Shown piece after piece: positions 1 through 8,175 of a stretch of 64,000 nt of DNA (position 1 is its first letter; each line of letters starts with the position of its first letter). The stretch is from Pseudomonas nunensis (GTDB taxonomy: Bacteria; Pseudomonadota; Gammaproteobacteria; Pseudomonadales; Pseudomonadaceae). Under the pieces are notes generated by a model. That model did no database searches, was not told the origin of the DNA, and saw only the letters and a program-made list of their open reading frames with translations. The stretch lies in contig NZ_CP101125.1 of the NCBI RefSeq assembly GCF_024296925.1, positions 1,986,501 through 2,050,500 on the forward strand. Direction: 5' to 3'. Both the position numbers and the translations under genes were made by a program.

Positions 1-646
1 CGTAGCTGTTGAAATTGGTGTTGCGATACAGCAAGCGAGAACCGGCCTGAACCTGGCTCGCGGCCATGTGCGGGTCGAGCCCGGCCCAGGCGTCGACATC
101 ACCTTTTTCCAACGCGGTGCGACCGTCCGGGTGTTGCAAGTGCACCAGTTCCACGTCGTCCTTGTTCAGGCCGGCCTGTTGCAGGCTGCGCAAGGTAAAC
201 AGGTACGGGTCGGTGCCTTTGGTGGCGGCGATTTTCTTGCCTTTCAGATCGGCGACAGTCTTGTAGGGCGAATCCTTGCGTACCACCAGCGCGGTCCATT
301 CGGCGCGGCTGTAAACGTACACCGACTTGATCGGGCTGCCATTCGCCCGGCTCAACACTGCCGCGAGGCTGGCGGAAGAAGCGAAATCGACGCCGCCGCT
401 GTTCAGGTATTCCAGGGAACGGTTACTGCCCTGGCTCAACACCCAGCCGACCTTGGTTTGGGGCAGGGCTTTTTCCAGGAAACCAAAGTGCTTGAGCACC
501 AGGCTGACGGGCGAGTAATAGGCGTAATCCAGATGCACTTCGGCCGGGGTGGTTTCGGCGGCCTGGGCCAACGGTTGCAGGCTCAGGGCGATGGCGACGG
601 CGCTGATCAGGTGCCTGGCTTTGGCAAAACGGAAGAGGCGATTCAT
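1..646 (-). CDS. Aliphatic sulfonate-type ABC substrate-binding protein (partial, C-terminus off the left edge)
   Basis: Reading the minus strand from the ATG at 646 gives an open frame of 215 residues that runs off the window. It begins with a signal peptide (basic MNRLFRFAK, hydrophobic stretch, AQA-AE cleavage site near residue 30). The mature part has the SsuA/TauA-like order: a substrate-pocket segment with SGGVDFASSASLA, then KDSPYKTVADLKGKKIA and DVDAWAGLDPHMA. These segments are typical of periplasmic binding proteins for sulfonates, nitrate or taurine. GGAG lies about 12 bases before the ATG. The gene is divergent from a second binding protein at 946, with a 299-base shared control region. 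The substrate cannot be told from sequence. Confidence 0.85.
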   Translation of the reverse strand, partial: MNRLFRFAKARHLISAVAIALSLQPLAQAAETTPAEVHLDYAYYSPVSLVLKHFGFLEKALPQTKVGWVLSQGSNRSLEYLNSGGVDFASSASLAAVLSRANGSPIKSVYVYSRAEWTALVVRKDSPYKTVADLKGKKIAATKGTDPYLFTLRSLQQAGLNKDDVELVHLQHPDGRTALEKGDVDAWAGLDPHMAASQVQAGSRLLYRNTNFNSY

Positions 647-863
647 GGGGGTGAAACTCCGGCAAGGCAACGGGATTCTTATGTCCTGATGATTGGTGCT
701 AACAGATGCATCCTGCATAAAAGGAATATTGCAGGCTCTGTGCCATGTCCCCGGTTTCACCGGTTTTCGGGGCACTGGCGGGGGTTAAGTCGGCAACGCA
801 ATGTCTCAAGCGCAACAGTCTGTTGCGGCGCTGTTGCTGGGCCAACACTGTTGCTTGGCAGTC

Positions 864-888
864 ATGAGCTTATGCATAAATCGAATTT
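864..888 (+). promoter_or_regulatory. AT-rich box resembling the sulfur-gene boxes at 41296 and 46088
   Basis: Within the 647-945 intergenic region, this 25-base stretch matches the box at 41299 at about 17 of 25 positions (shared A-T-x-A-G-x-TTAT and GAATTT). It lies 58 bases before the start at 946. A LysR-type activator such as CysB is a reasonable guess, but this is inference. Nothing else stands out in 647-945. Confidence 0.3.
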
Positions 889-945
889 AAAAAGCTTGCG
901 ATAAGAGCGTTATGGTCTATCGGAATAACACCCCCGGAGCCTCCG

Positions 946-1893
946 ATGAACCCGTCCCGATTCCTACGCAGCTTGCTGATCAGCGCGCTATTTGCCGCAC
1001 CCTTTGCCTACGCAAATGACCCCGTCGTCCTGCACGTCGGCGACCAGAACTACTACAACGTTCGTGCCTCGGTGGAGGCTTCGGGTGTGTTGGAAGGGGC
1101 GCCGTACACCGTCGACTGGAAACACTTTCAGGCCGCCGCGCCATTGGCGGAAGCGCTGAACACTGGCGCACTGGACTTGGGCTTTCTCGGCGATTCAGGC
1201 TTTCTGTTCCTCGCCGCGAAACAGGCGCCGGTGAAGCTGATAGGCGTGTCGCGGCAGAACCCGGACACCATCGCTTTGCTGGTGCCCAAGGATTCTCCGG
1301 TCAAGACCATCGCCGACCTCAAGGGCAAGAAAGTCGCGTATTGGCCCGGTGCCTGGAGCCAGCAACTGACCTTGCGCGCGCTGGAGAAAGCCGACCTGCC
1401 GGAAGACTACGTGGACTTCATCAAACTGATGCCGATTGACGCAGCAGCAGCCTTGCCCCAAGGCAGCATCGACGCGTTCCCGGTGTGGGAACCGTACATC
1501 TCGCAACAGATTCTGTTCTCCGGCGCCCGGCCGATTCTCACCGCCAAGAGCCTGATGCCCGGCCTCAGCGCGATTGCTGCCTCGACACCGTCGATCGACA
1601 GCAAGCGCGAAGCCATCGCCGACTTCCTCGGGCGCCTGAAAAAGGCTCGGGCCTGGGTCGATAACCACACCGACGAATACGCCGATCTGTGGGCGAAGAA
1701 GGCCAACCTCGATCAGGACGTTTCGCGCCATTGGTTGCGTCAGGCCCACATGACTGTTGGGCCGGTGGATCAGCAAGCGGCGGCGGATTTGCAGAGCACG
1801 GCGGACTTCCTATTCAAGGTCAAGGCACTGCCGGCAGCGTTCGCGACGGCGCCGATCATCGACAACTCATTCCAGAAGTCCTTCGCCGAGTAA
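946..1893 (+). CDS. Sulfonate-type ABC transporter substrate-binding protein
   Basis: 315 residues. A signal peptide ends near residue 23 (FAYA-NDP). The fold markers are those of the SsuA family: AAPLAEALNTGALDLGFLGDSG near residues 65-85, LVPKDSPVKTIADLKGKKVAYW near 110-130, and IDAFPVWEPY near 175-185. It would capture a sulfonate or similar anion in the periplasm and hand it to an inner-membrane permease. No permease or ATPase gene is adjacent, so it probably shares a transporter encoded elsewhere. Its 3' end overlaps the convergent LysR gene by 27 bases. It is divergent from the partial binding protein at 1-646. Start chosen at the ATG after CCGGAGCCTCCG. Confidence 0.85.
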   Translation: MNPSRFLRSLLISALFAAPFAYANDPVVLHVGDQNYYNVRASVEASGVLEGAPYTVDWKHFQAAAPLAEALNTGALDLGFLGDSGFLFLAAKQAPVKLIGVSRQNPDTIALLVPKDSPVKTIADLKGKKVAYWPGAWSQQLTLRALEKADLPEDYVDFIKLMPIDAAAALPQGSIDAFPVWEPYISQQILFSGARPILTAKSLMPGLSAIAASTPSIDSKREAIADFLGRLKKARAWVDNHTDEYADLWAKKANLDQDVSRHWLRQAHMTVGPVDQQAAADLQSTADFLFKVKALPAAFATAPIIDNSFQKSFAE

Positions 1894-2769
1894 ACCGTCA
1901 CCCTGCAGCATCTCGATAAAGCGCTGCGCTGCCGGCGCCATGGCCTGACCCGTGCGGGTGATCAGGCCAATCTGGCGGGTGACGCCGGGATGATCCACCG
2001 GCACTTTGACCAGATCATCCCGGCCGTCATCGGCTGACTCGGGCAGCAGGCTCACGCCCAAACCCTGGCGCACCAGTGCCAGCACCGTCGACATGTAATT
2101 GGCTTCCAGCCCCGGCGACAACGGCAACTGTGTGTCGGCGAACAGTTGCTCCACCAACTCCCGCACGCTGCTGTCGCGCCCGGTCAGGATGATCGGTTGA
2201 TCCGTCAGTTCGTTCAGTTTGACCGAGCGCCGTCCGGCCAATGGGTGATCAGCCGGGATGAACAGGCACAGCCGATCTTCCAGTACCGTCTGAAACTCTA
2301 GCCCATGGCTCATCCGCGCCCGCACGCCCAGCCCGAAGTCCACCTCGCCATCGCGCACCAGCGTGTCGATGCGTTGCGCTACGACGTCGCGCAACCGCAC
2401 TTCGACCCCCGGAAACTGTTCGCGAAATTGCTTCAAAAACGGGGGTAGGGCGGCGGCGCACAGCGATGGCAGGGCTGCGATGGTGACCACCCCCCGGCGC
2501 AACGACGCCAGATCCCGGGAGGCGCTGACGATGTTATCCAGATCCAGCAGCAACTTCTCCATGGGCAACAGCGCACTTTGCCCGGCACTCGTCAGCGCCA
2601 CATGTCGCGGGCTGCGTTCAAGCAGGGCGACGCCGAGCCAGTCTTCCAGTTGTTGAATCTGCACGGTCAGGGCCGACGGCGAAAGATTGAGCGCCACCGC
2701 CGCCCTCGAAAAACTGCCGGTTTGCGCCACGATGAGGAAGGCGCGGATGTGCTGGATCGAGTTCTTCAT
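1867..2769 (-). CDS. LysR-family transcriptional regulator
   Basis: 300 residues from the ATG at 2769; the frame stays open further upstream, but MKNSIQHIRAFLIVAQTGSF is the canonical LysR start. The N-terminal winged helix (residues 1-60, with FSRAAVALNLSPSALTVQIQQLE) binds DNA, and the rest is the LysR substrate domain (RRGVVTIAALPSLCAAALPP onward). It is divergent from the CitMHS/AtuA operon at 2901, with 131 bases between them, so that operon is the most likely target. It overlaps the 3' end of the binding-protein gene at 946. The inducer is unknown. Confidence 0.9.
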   Translation of the reverse strand: MKNSIQHIRAFLIVAQTGSFSRAAVALNLSPSALTVQIQQLEDWLGVALLERSPRHVALTSAGQSALLPMEKLLLDLDNIVSASRDLASLRRGVVTIAALPSLCAAALPPFLKQFREQFPGVEVRLRDVVAQRIDTLVRDGEVDFGLGVRARMSHGLEFQTVLEDRLCLFIPADHPLAGRRSVKLNELTDQPIILTGRDSSVRELVEQLFADTQLPLSPGLEANYMSTVLALVRQGLGVSLLPESADDGRDDLVKVPVDHPGVTRQIGLITRTGQAMAPAAQRFIEMLQGDGLLGEGLLE

Positions 2770-2900
2770 TTTGTTTTTCCGAATGCAGGCAGCCGAACAT
2801 TTCAATTTACAAAGATTACCTGCAATTCCAATACTCGGTGAAAACAACAACAGCGCATTTCATCGCCGCCGCGAGCAGAAATGCCGAACAGGACCTGCCC

Positions 2901-4193
2901 ATGCTTGCCACACTCGGTGTCATCACCATTCTCTGTTTGCTCGTCGCGGTGATGAGCAAACGCCTGTCGCCGCTGGTTGCGCTGATCGCGTTGCCGATCA
3001 TTGCCGCGCTGCTCGGCGGTTTCGGCCTGCAAACCAGCGCCTTCATCATTACCGGGATCAAAAACGTCGCCCCGGTGGTCGGCATGTTTGTGTTCGCGAT
3101 CCTGTTCTTCGGCGTGATGACCGACGCCGGAATGCTCGACCCGATCATTGACCGCATCCTTAAACGCGTCGGCACTCGACCGACCCGCATCGTCATGGGC
3201 ACTGCGCTGCTGGCGCTGCTGGTGCATCTGGACGGTTCGGGGGCGGTGACCTTTCTGGTGACCATCCCGGCGATGCTGCCGCTGTACACGCGGCTCGGCA
3301 TGGACAAGCGAATTCTGGCTTGCGTTACCGCGATGGCAGCCGGGGTCAATTTTCTGCCCTGGACCGGTCCGGTGCTGCGTTCCTCGGCGGCATTGCATGT
3401 GCCGGTGGCGGATCTGTTTCAGCCGTTGATTCCGGTGCAGATTGTCGGCCTGATCTTCGTCTTCACTTGCGCCTGGTTCCTCGGTCGTCGCGAAGAAAAA
3501 CGCCTGGGCCTGGGCGCTGGCGCAGTGGTGGACGTGATGCCGCAACGGGTGCTGACCGAGGCCGAAGTCGCCCTGCGCAAGCCGCGCTTGTTCTGGCTCA
3601 ACCTGATGCTGACGGTGGTGGTGATGGGCGTGATGATTGCCGGGGTTGTCGACCCGGTGGTGATGTTCATGCTCGGCACGGTGCTCGCCTTGTGCATCAA
3701 CTACCCGAACGTCGATGCACAACGAGCACGCATCGATGCGCATGCGAAAACCGCACTGACGATGGCGAGCATTCTTCTGGCCGCCGGAGTATTCACCGGG
3801 ATCATGCAGGGCAGCGGCATGCTCAAAGCCATGGCCGAGGTCGCGGTGGCGCAGATTCCTGCCGGGCACGGCAAATTGATACCGATGGTGGTGGGCTTTA
3901 TCTCGATGCCCCTGAGCCTGCTGTTCGATCCGGATTCCTTCTACTTCGGCATCATGCCGGTGGTGGCCGAAGTCGGCCGCGCCCTCGGTGTCGATCCGCT
4001 GCAAGTGGCCCAGGCCTCGCTGCTCGGTGTGCACACCACCGGGTTCCCGGTCAGCCCGTTGACCCCGGCGACTTTCCTCTTGGTTGGGCTGTGCAAGATC
4101 GAGCTGGCGGATCACCAGCGCTTCACCATCCCGTTTCTGTTCGCGGCCTCGGTGCTGATGACCCTGACCGCGCTGCTCTTTGGAGTGTTCTGA
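2901..4193 (+). CDS. CitMHS-family citrate/H+ symporter-type transporter
   Basis: 430 residues, almost wholly hydrophobic, with about 11-12 predicted membrane segments. Motifs such as LLVHLDGSGAVTFLVTIPA and TTGFPVSPLTPATFLL match the CitMHS family (metal-citrate:proton symporters). I chose the ATG at 2901, just after ACAGGA, over the GTG at 2838 because the 21 extra residues are hydrophilic and not conserved-looking. The stop shares one base with the next start (TGATG), so it is translationally coupled to the AtuA-family gene. It probably imports the carboxylic acid that the AtuA pair handles. The exact substrate is inferred only. Confidence 0.85.
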   Translation: MLATLGVITILCLLVAVMSKRLSPLVALIALPIIAALLGGFGLQTSAFIITGIKNVAPVVGMFVFAILFFGVMTDAGMLDPIIDRILKRVGTRPTRIVMGTALLALLVHLDGSGAVTFLVTIPAMLPLYTRLGMDKRILACVTAMAAGVNFLPWTGPVLRSSAALHVPVADLFQPLIPVQIVGLIFVFTCAWFLGRREEKRLGLGAGAVVDVMPQRVLTEAEVALRKPRLFWLNLMLTVVVMGVMIAGVVDPVVMFMLGTVLALCINYPNVDAQRARIDAHAKTALTMASILLAAGVFTGIMQGSGMLKAMAEVAVAQIPAGHGKLIPMVVGFISMPLSLLFDPDSFYFGIMPVVAEVGRALGVDPLQVAQASLLGVHTTGFPVSPLTPATFLLVGLCKIELADHQRFTIPFLFAASVLMTLTALLFGVF

Positions 4194-5557
4194 TGAAAAC
4201 CTTACGCATCGGCTCCGGTGCCGGTTACTCCGGCGACCGCATTGAACCGGCGATCGAACTGGCCGAGCACGGCGATCTGGATTACCTGGTGTTTGAATGC
4301 CTGGCCGAGCGCACCATTGCCCTGGCACAGCAGGCGCGGTTGCTCGATCCGCAAGCAGGCTTTGACCCGCTGCTGGGTGAGCGCATGCGCCGGGTGCTGC
4401 CCTTTGTCGGGCGCGGTGCCGAGGGGCAGCGCCGGCGCTTGCGGGTGATCACCAACATGGGCGCGGCCAACCCGCTGGCGGCGGCGCAAGAAGTGCGGCG
4501 CATTGCCGGGGAACTAGGATTGTCGGGGCTGAAAGTGGTCGCGCTGACCGGTGACGATGTACTGGCGACCTTGCTGGGCGATCCGTCGCAGATGCTGGAT
4601 AACGGCAAGACTCTGGCGTCCCTGGGCGATCGCCTGATTTCGGCCAATGCCTATTTGGGCGTGGACGGCATTATCGAGGCGTTGCGCGCCGATGCCGACG
4701 TGGTGATCACCGGTCGCGTGGCCGACCCTTCGCTGTTTTTAGCGCCGCAGATGTTCGAATTCGGCTGGGCGGCGGACGATTGGGCGCTGCTGGGTCGCGG
4801 CACCTTGGTCGGGCATTTGCTCGAGTGCGCCGGGCAGATCAGCGGCGGCTATTTTGCCGATCCGGGGTTCAAGGATGTGCCGGATCTGGCGCGCCTTGGG
4901 TTTCCTCTGGCTGAAGTGGATGCCACTGGCAGGGCAGTGATCAGCAAGGTCGCCGGTTCCGGCGGGCGCATCGATACCGCGACTTGCACCGAGCAGATGA
5001 TCTACGAAGTGCATGATCCGGCGGCTTACCTCACGCCGGATGTCAGCGCCGATTTTTCCGGCGTGTCCTTCAGCGTACAAGGGCCGGACCGGGTGCTGGC
5101 GTCAGGCGCTGATGGGCGGGCGCGACCGCAGTCGCTAAAGGTTTCGGTGGGCTATCTCGATGGCTGGATTGGCGAGGGGCAGATGTCCTATGGCGGCCCC
5201 GGCGCTCTGGCGCGGGGGCGACTGGCGCGAGAAGTGGTGCTGGAACGCTTGAAGTTGACGGGCGTGGTGTTTGAAGAGATCCGCGCCGAGTTGATCGGCG
5301 TCGACGCCTTGCACGGCACTGAACTGGGGGCTCGGGCGGAAAGCGAACCCTGGGAAGTGCGCCTGCGCGTGGCGGCCCGTTGTGCGGATCGCACCGAGGC
5401 GGTGCGAATCGGCAATGAAGTGGAAACGTTGTACACCAACGGCCCTTATGGCGGTGGCGGGGCGAGCAAGTCGGTGCGCCAGGTGGTGGCGGTGGCTTCG
5501 CTGTTATTGCCGCGGGATGCCGTCACGTTGCAGATTCACTCGGAGGACTTGGCATGA
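4193..5557 (+). CDS. Acyclic terpene utilisation AtuA-family (DUF1446) protein
   Basis: 454 residues starting MKTLRIGSGAGYSGDRIEPA, the typical opening of the AtuA/DUF1446 family. Internal signatures include TNMGAANP, VVITGRVADPSLFL and a C-terminal SYGGPGALARGR...YTNGPYGGGGASK. The family is needed for growth on acyclic terpenes or branched acyl compounds in Pseudomonas, but its reaction is not settled. This copy lacks the C-terminal ferredoxin-fold domain of the longest AtuA proteins, which is supplied by the next gene. It overlaps the preceding transporter by one base and the following gene by four (ATGA). Long open frames upstream in the same phase are shadow. Confidence 0.85.
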   Translation: MKTLRIGSGAGYSGDRIEPAIELAEHGDLDYLVFECLAERTIALAQQARLLDPQAGFDPLLGERMRRVLPFVGRGAEGQRRRLRVITNMGAANPLAAAQEVRRIAGELGLSGLKVVALTGDDVLATLLGDPSQMLDNGKTLASLGDRLISANAYLGVDGIIEALRADADVVITGRVADPSLFLAPQMFEFGWAADDWALLGRGTLVGHLLECAGQISGGYFADPGFKDVPDLARLGFPLAEVDATGRAVISKVAGSGGRIDTATCTEQMIYEVHDPAAYLTPDVSADFSGVSFSVQGPDRVLASGADGRARPQSLKVSVGYLDGWIGEGQMSYGGPGALARGRLAREVVLERLKLTGVVFEEIRAELIGVDALHGTELGARAESEPWEVRLRVAARCADRTEAVRIGNEVETLYTNGPYGGGGASKSVRQVVAVASLLLPRDAVTLQIHSEDLA

Positions 5558-5862
5558 AACTGCGTGAACTGGCGCATTCCCGAACCGGGGACAAGGGCGA
5601 TACTTCGAACATTTCGGTGATTGCTTTGCGGGCGGAAGACTTCCCGCGTCTGAGAGAGTGGCTGACGGTTGAACGGGTGACCGCGCATTTTGCCGAATTG
5701 CTGGACCCGCAAGGGCCGCCGGTGCGCCGCTACGAATTGCCCAACGTTTACGCGCTGAATTTCGTGTTGCCCGGCATCTTGCGCGGTGGCGTCACCCGCT
5801 CCCTGGCCCTCGATGCACACGGCAAGGCGCTGGGGGCCGCGTTGCTCGATCTGGAGCTTTGA
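5554..5862 (+). CDS. AtuA C-terminal ferredoxin-fold-like small protein
   Basis: 102 residues. The start KLRELAHSRTGDKGDTSNIS and the downstream LPNVYALNFVLPGILRGGVTRSL are characteristic of the C-terminal domain of AtuA proteins, here a free-standing polypeptide. The start overlaps the stop of the large subunit by ATGA, so the two are likely made in equal amounts and form a complex. Last gene of the CitMHS-AtuA operon. The function follows from the partner: metabolism of a carboxylate brought in by the transporter. Confidence 0.8.
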   Translation: MKLRELAHSRTGDKGDTSNISVIALRAEDFPRLREWLTVERVTAHFAELLDPQGPPVRRYELPNVYALNFVLPGILRGGVTRSLALDAHGKALGAALLDLEL

Positions 5863-6010
5863 AACACCTGACATAGCGGCACTTGAACCAAAACTGTGTA
5901 CCCTGTTCCAACCTGAGCTCGCCGGCACCGGCGGGCCCATTGGAGGATCACCGGGCGAGGGGTTTTTGCCATTAACGTGACGACCGCAACGGTCTGGCCC
6001 AAGGCAAAAC

Positions 6011-6910
6011 ATGACGCAATTGTTCAAGGTTCTTTCGGCGCTCGTCCTGGCTATCGGATTGACGGGCTGCATCGCGTCGCCCATCAAACTGACGCCGCAG
6101 ACACAACAACGTCTGCAAACCCAGGCGCCGATCCGTTTCCTGCTGACTTTCGATGACGGCCCCAGCGCCTCAAGCTTCTGGAACCCGACCGACACCGTGC
6201 TCGATGGCCTCGCGCAAAACCCGCTGCAACCGAATATCAAAGCGGTATTTTTCGTCCAGACCGGTGCGCCCCGGGCCGGCAACAGCGATATCGGCCGGCG
6301 AGTCATGCAGCGCGAGCATGCCAAAGGGCAGATCCTCGGCTTTCACACGGCCACGCATTTTCATACCAATCATCGCTCGCTGAACCCTGAAGACCTGGAA
6401 CAATCCCTGAGCAACGGCAGCGCCGCCATCGCCGCGATCACCGGCGCGCCACCGAGCCTGGTGCGTCCGCCGTTCTGGAATTACGACTCGCGCACTTTCG
6501 CCGCCTATCAACGCCACGGCATGCACGTGTTGTTGACCGACGTGAGCGCGAATGACGGCAAGATCTGGGGCTTCAACTCCAGCCCCCGGCGCCGGGCGAA
6601 CATGCTGCGCCAGTTATCGGAAATTCGTGAGCGTATCGCCCAGGGTGAGCTGCCGACGGTGGACGGGGTGATTCCGGTGGTCGTGACCTTCCACGACCTC
6701 AACCGCTACACGGCCCGGCATACCCGCGAATACCTGCAAATCCTGCTCGACAGCGCCAAGGCCACCGGGGTGAACACCGCGCCGAAGCCGTTCTATGACG
6801 ACCAAGGGCAACTGTTGAAAGCGGCCATGGCTCGCACCGTCACCGAAAGTGCGGAACCGGTGCAATTGCCGGGCATCTGGAACTGGCTGTGGGACGGCGA
6901 TAGCCATTGA
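6011..6910 (+). CDS. Polysaccharide deacetylase-family lipoprotein
   Basis: 299 residues. A signal peptide ends in a lipobox (LTGC, Cys20), so the protein is a lipoprotein. The NodB-homology motifs are complete: TFDDGP (Asp48, Asp49), metal-binding HTATH (His112, His116), RPPFWNYD (Arg152), LLTDVS (Asp177) and VTFHDL (His228). The enzyme should remove N- or O-acetyl groups from a cell-envelope or exopolysaccharide substrate in the periplasm. It stands alone, 148 bases after the AtuA operon. Start supported by AAGG 10 bases upstream. Confidence 0.88.
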   Translation: MTQLFKVLSALVLAIGLTGCIASPIKLTPQTQQRLQTQAPIRFLLTFDDGPSASSFWNPTDTVLDGLAQNPLQPNIKAVFFVQTGAPRAGNSDIGRRVMQREHAKGQILGFHTATHFHTNHRSLNPEDLEQSLSNGSAAIAAITGAPPSLVRPPFWNYDSRTFAAYQRHGMHVLLTDVSANDGKIWGFNSSPRRRANMLRQLSEIRERIAQGELPTVDGVIPVVVTFHDLNRYTARHTREYLQILLDSAKATGVNTAPKPFYDDQGQLLKAAMARTVTESAEPVQLPGIWNWLWDGDSH

Positions 6911-6940
6911 GGGTGCGCCTGAGTCAGAAATTAATAATTT

Positions 6941-6956
6941 TGGCGTTGGTGGTGCA
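6941..6956 (+). promoter_or_regulatory. Weak sigma54-like -24/-12 element before the DUF1652 gene
   Basis: TGGC-GTTGGTGG-TGCA keeps the GG and GC dinucleotides 12 bases apart as in sigma54 promoters, but the ACG after TGGC and the first T of TTGC are not matched. It lies about 65 bases before the start at 7022. Confidence 0.25.
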
Positions 6957-7021
6957 GGGTCGCAAAAGCGAATCTATGCTGATCGGGATCTCAGTCGATC
7001 ACTCGCCACGGAGGCCCCGTT

Positions 7022-7264
7022 ATGGTTTCGATTCCAGAGCTTTGCCGCATCGTGACGTCCGGTTTTCAACCGCTGTCGTGCGACTGTTCGGTTAATCCGG
7101 ACGGCACGCTACGGATCAAGGTCTTCGAACCGGCGACCGGGCGCATCGACCTGTTGCTCACAGGCGTTTCACCGGCGCAACTGACCACGGTTCGCGACAT
7201 CTCCAACCTGATCGGCGAACTGCGCACCGAAATGCGCGCGGGGCGCCGGGCGTTTGCTGGCTAA
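7022..7264 (+). CDS. DUF1652 family protein
   Basis: 80 residues. The pattern MVSIPELCRIVTSGFQPLSC followed by a basic, Pro-Ala-rich end and GELRTEMRAGR is that of DUF1652, a small Pseudomonas-restricted family of unknown function. GGAGG lies 10 bases upstream. It has no signal peptide or membrane segment, so it is probably cytoplasmic. It is monocistronic and followed at once by REP palindromes. Confidence 0.8.
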   Translation: MVSIPELCRIVTSGFQPLSCDCSVNPDGTLRIKVFEPATGRIDLLLTGVSPAQLTTVRDISNLIGELRTEMRAGRRAFAG

Positions 7265-7279
7265 AAGCACCACCGGCCA

Positions 7280-7371
7280 CGTAGGGGCTGCCGAAGGCTG
7301 CGATTTTTTGATCTTGTTTTTAAAAGACAGATCAAAAGATCGCAGCCTCGTTTCACTCGACAGCTCCTACG
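7280..7371 (+). repeat. REP palindrome, family B, intact
   Basis: Inverted pair: GTAGGGGCTGCCGAAGGCTG... and its near complement ending GACAGCTCCTAC, with GATCTTTTGATC-like inner arms. The same family recurs at 7399, 8034 and 25566. Confidence 0.9.
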
Positions 7372-7398
7372 ATGACCGCTCACAACATCGAGAAACGC

Positions 7399-7430
7399 CG
7401 TAGGAGCTGCCGAAGGCTGAGATCCATTGA
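7399..7430 (+). repeat. REP palindrome, family B, single arm
   Basis: One arm only (GTAGGAGCTGCCGAAGGCTG) with no matching second arm before the RAYT gene. Confidence 0.7.
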
Positions 7431-7440
7431 TTTCGCTGTT

Positions 7441-7899
7441 TCATATCCAAATGGCATCCCACAAAGGGTAATCACCCACTCGCGTAACCAACCCCGCACG
7501 CAAAGGATTCAGGACGATGTACCGTGCCGCATCCTTGATATCTTCATCACGGCGTAACGCTCGGTCGTAATACCCCGGTTGCCATATTCGGCCTTGGCCG
7601 CCGCGCACAAGATTGATTGAGAGACTGCTTCTGGACTTGATCCGGCACATCAGTTCGGCCAACGTGCCGTGATGCAACTCCACTAACCAATGCAGATGAT
7701 CCGGCATCACGACCCAGGCCATCGACGTGACCCTCGAGGTTTGATCAGCAAGGCGCAGTTGATCGACCAGCCTGCGCCCTGACTGCCAATCGGCGAACAC
7801 GGGTTGACGTTGCTCAGTAACAGCGGTCAGCAGGTAGATACGACCCGATTCAGAAACACGCGCCTTGCGCAGGTGACATCCATTTGCAGCGACAGGCAT
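7441..7899 (-). CDS. REP-associated tyrosine transposase (RAYT)
   Basis: 152 residues from the ATG at 7899, which is preceded by a perfect AAGGAGG. A TTG 30 bases upstream is also in frame but has no Shine-Dalgarno. The HUH metal-binding motif is His68-Leu-His70 in MPDHLHW, and the likely catalytic tyrosine is Tyr110 or Tyr111 in WQPGYYDRALR, followed by DAARYIVLNPLRAGLV. RAYTs are single-copy Y1-type nucleases that act on REP hairpins in single-stranded DNA. It is flanked on both sides by family-B REPs, the usual arrangement. Confidence 0.9.
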   Translation of the reverse strand: MPVAANGCHLRKARVSESGRIYLLTAVTEQRQPVFADWQSGRRLVDQLRLADQTSRVTSMAWVVMPDHLHWLVELHHGTLAELMCRIKSRSSLSINLVRGGQGRIWQPGYYDRALRRDEDIKDAARYIVLNPLRAGLVTRVGDYPLWDAIWI

Positions 7900-8033
7900 T
7901 CCTTTGCCCTCCTTGAGATGTGTTTGCAACTGAACGTTAGTCGATGCAATTTCTGGCGTTGGTCCAAGCGTTTTCGAGATATTTCAAGTGCGCCACACCC
8001 TCCAATCTGATGCCGTACGCGGTACGCGGTCAC

Positions 8034-8133
8034 CGTAGGAGCTGTCGAGTGAAACGAGGCTGCGATCTTTTGATCCGTCTTTTAAAAACAAAATCAAAAG
8101 ATCGCAGCCTCGTTTCACTCGACAGCTCCTACG
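8034..8133 (+). repeat. REP palindrome, family B, intact (downstream flank of RAYT)
   Basis: Near-perfect 100-base inverted repeat: CGTAGGAGCTGTCGAGTGAA ... matched by TTCACTCGACAGCTCCTACG, with AAACGAGGCTGCGATCTTTT inside each arm. It pairs with the REP at 7280 to bracket the RAYT gene. Confidence 0.92.
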
Positions 8134-8175
8134 TTGGGTTTGGGTTTGGGTTTGGGTTTGGGTTCAGGTTTAGGT
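8134..8175 (+). repeat. Telomere-like TTGGGT hexamer repeat over the 3' end of catR
   Basis: Five perfect TTGGGT units (8134-8163) then TCAGGT and TTAGGT (8164-8175). It abuts the REP at 8133 and overlaps the catR stop codon (8170-8172) and last codon. Confidence 0.95.

Noticed and set aside
68..904. Long plus-strand frame opposite the left-edge binding protein
   Set aside because: Antisense shadow of the partial gene at 1-646 (clear signal peptide and SsuA-like motifs on the minus strand), then intergenic DNA; no ribosome site.
3320..4192. N-terminal extension of the AtuA-family frame
   Set aside because: Lies within the transporter gene in another phase; the family start MKTLRIGSGAG is at 4193.
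2802..4328. 508-codon minus-strand frame
   Set aside because: Opposite the CitMHS gene; composition is His/Arg/Gln-rich as expected for the complement of a hydrophobic membrane protein in high-GC DNA.
7280..8175. CRISPR array or IS element at the repeat-rich stretch
   Set aside because: Repeats are inverted REP hairpins without regular spacers, and the only enzyme is a RAYT, so this is a REP/RAYT cluster.
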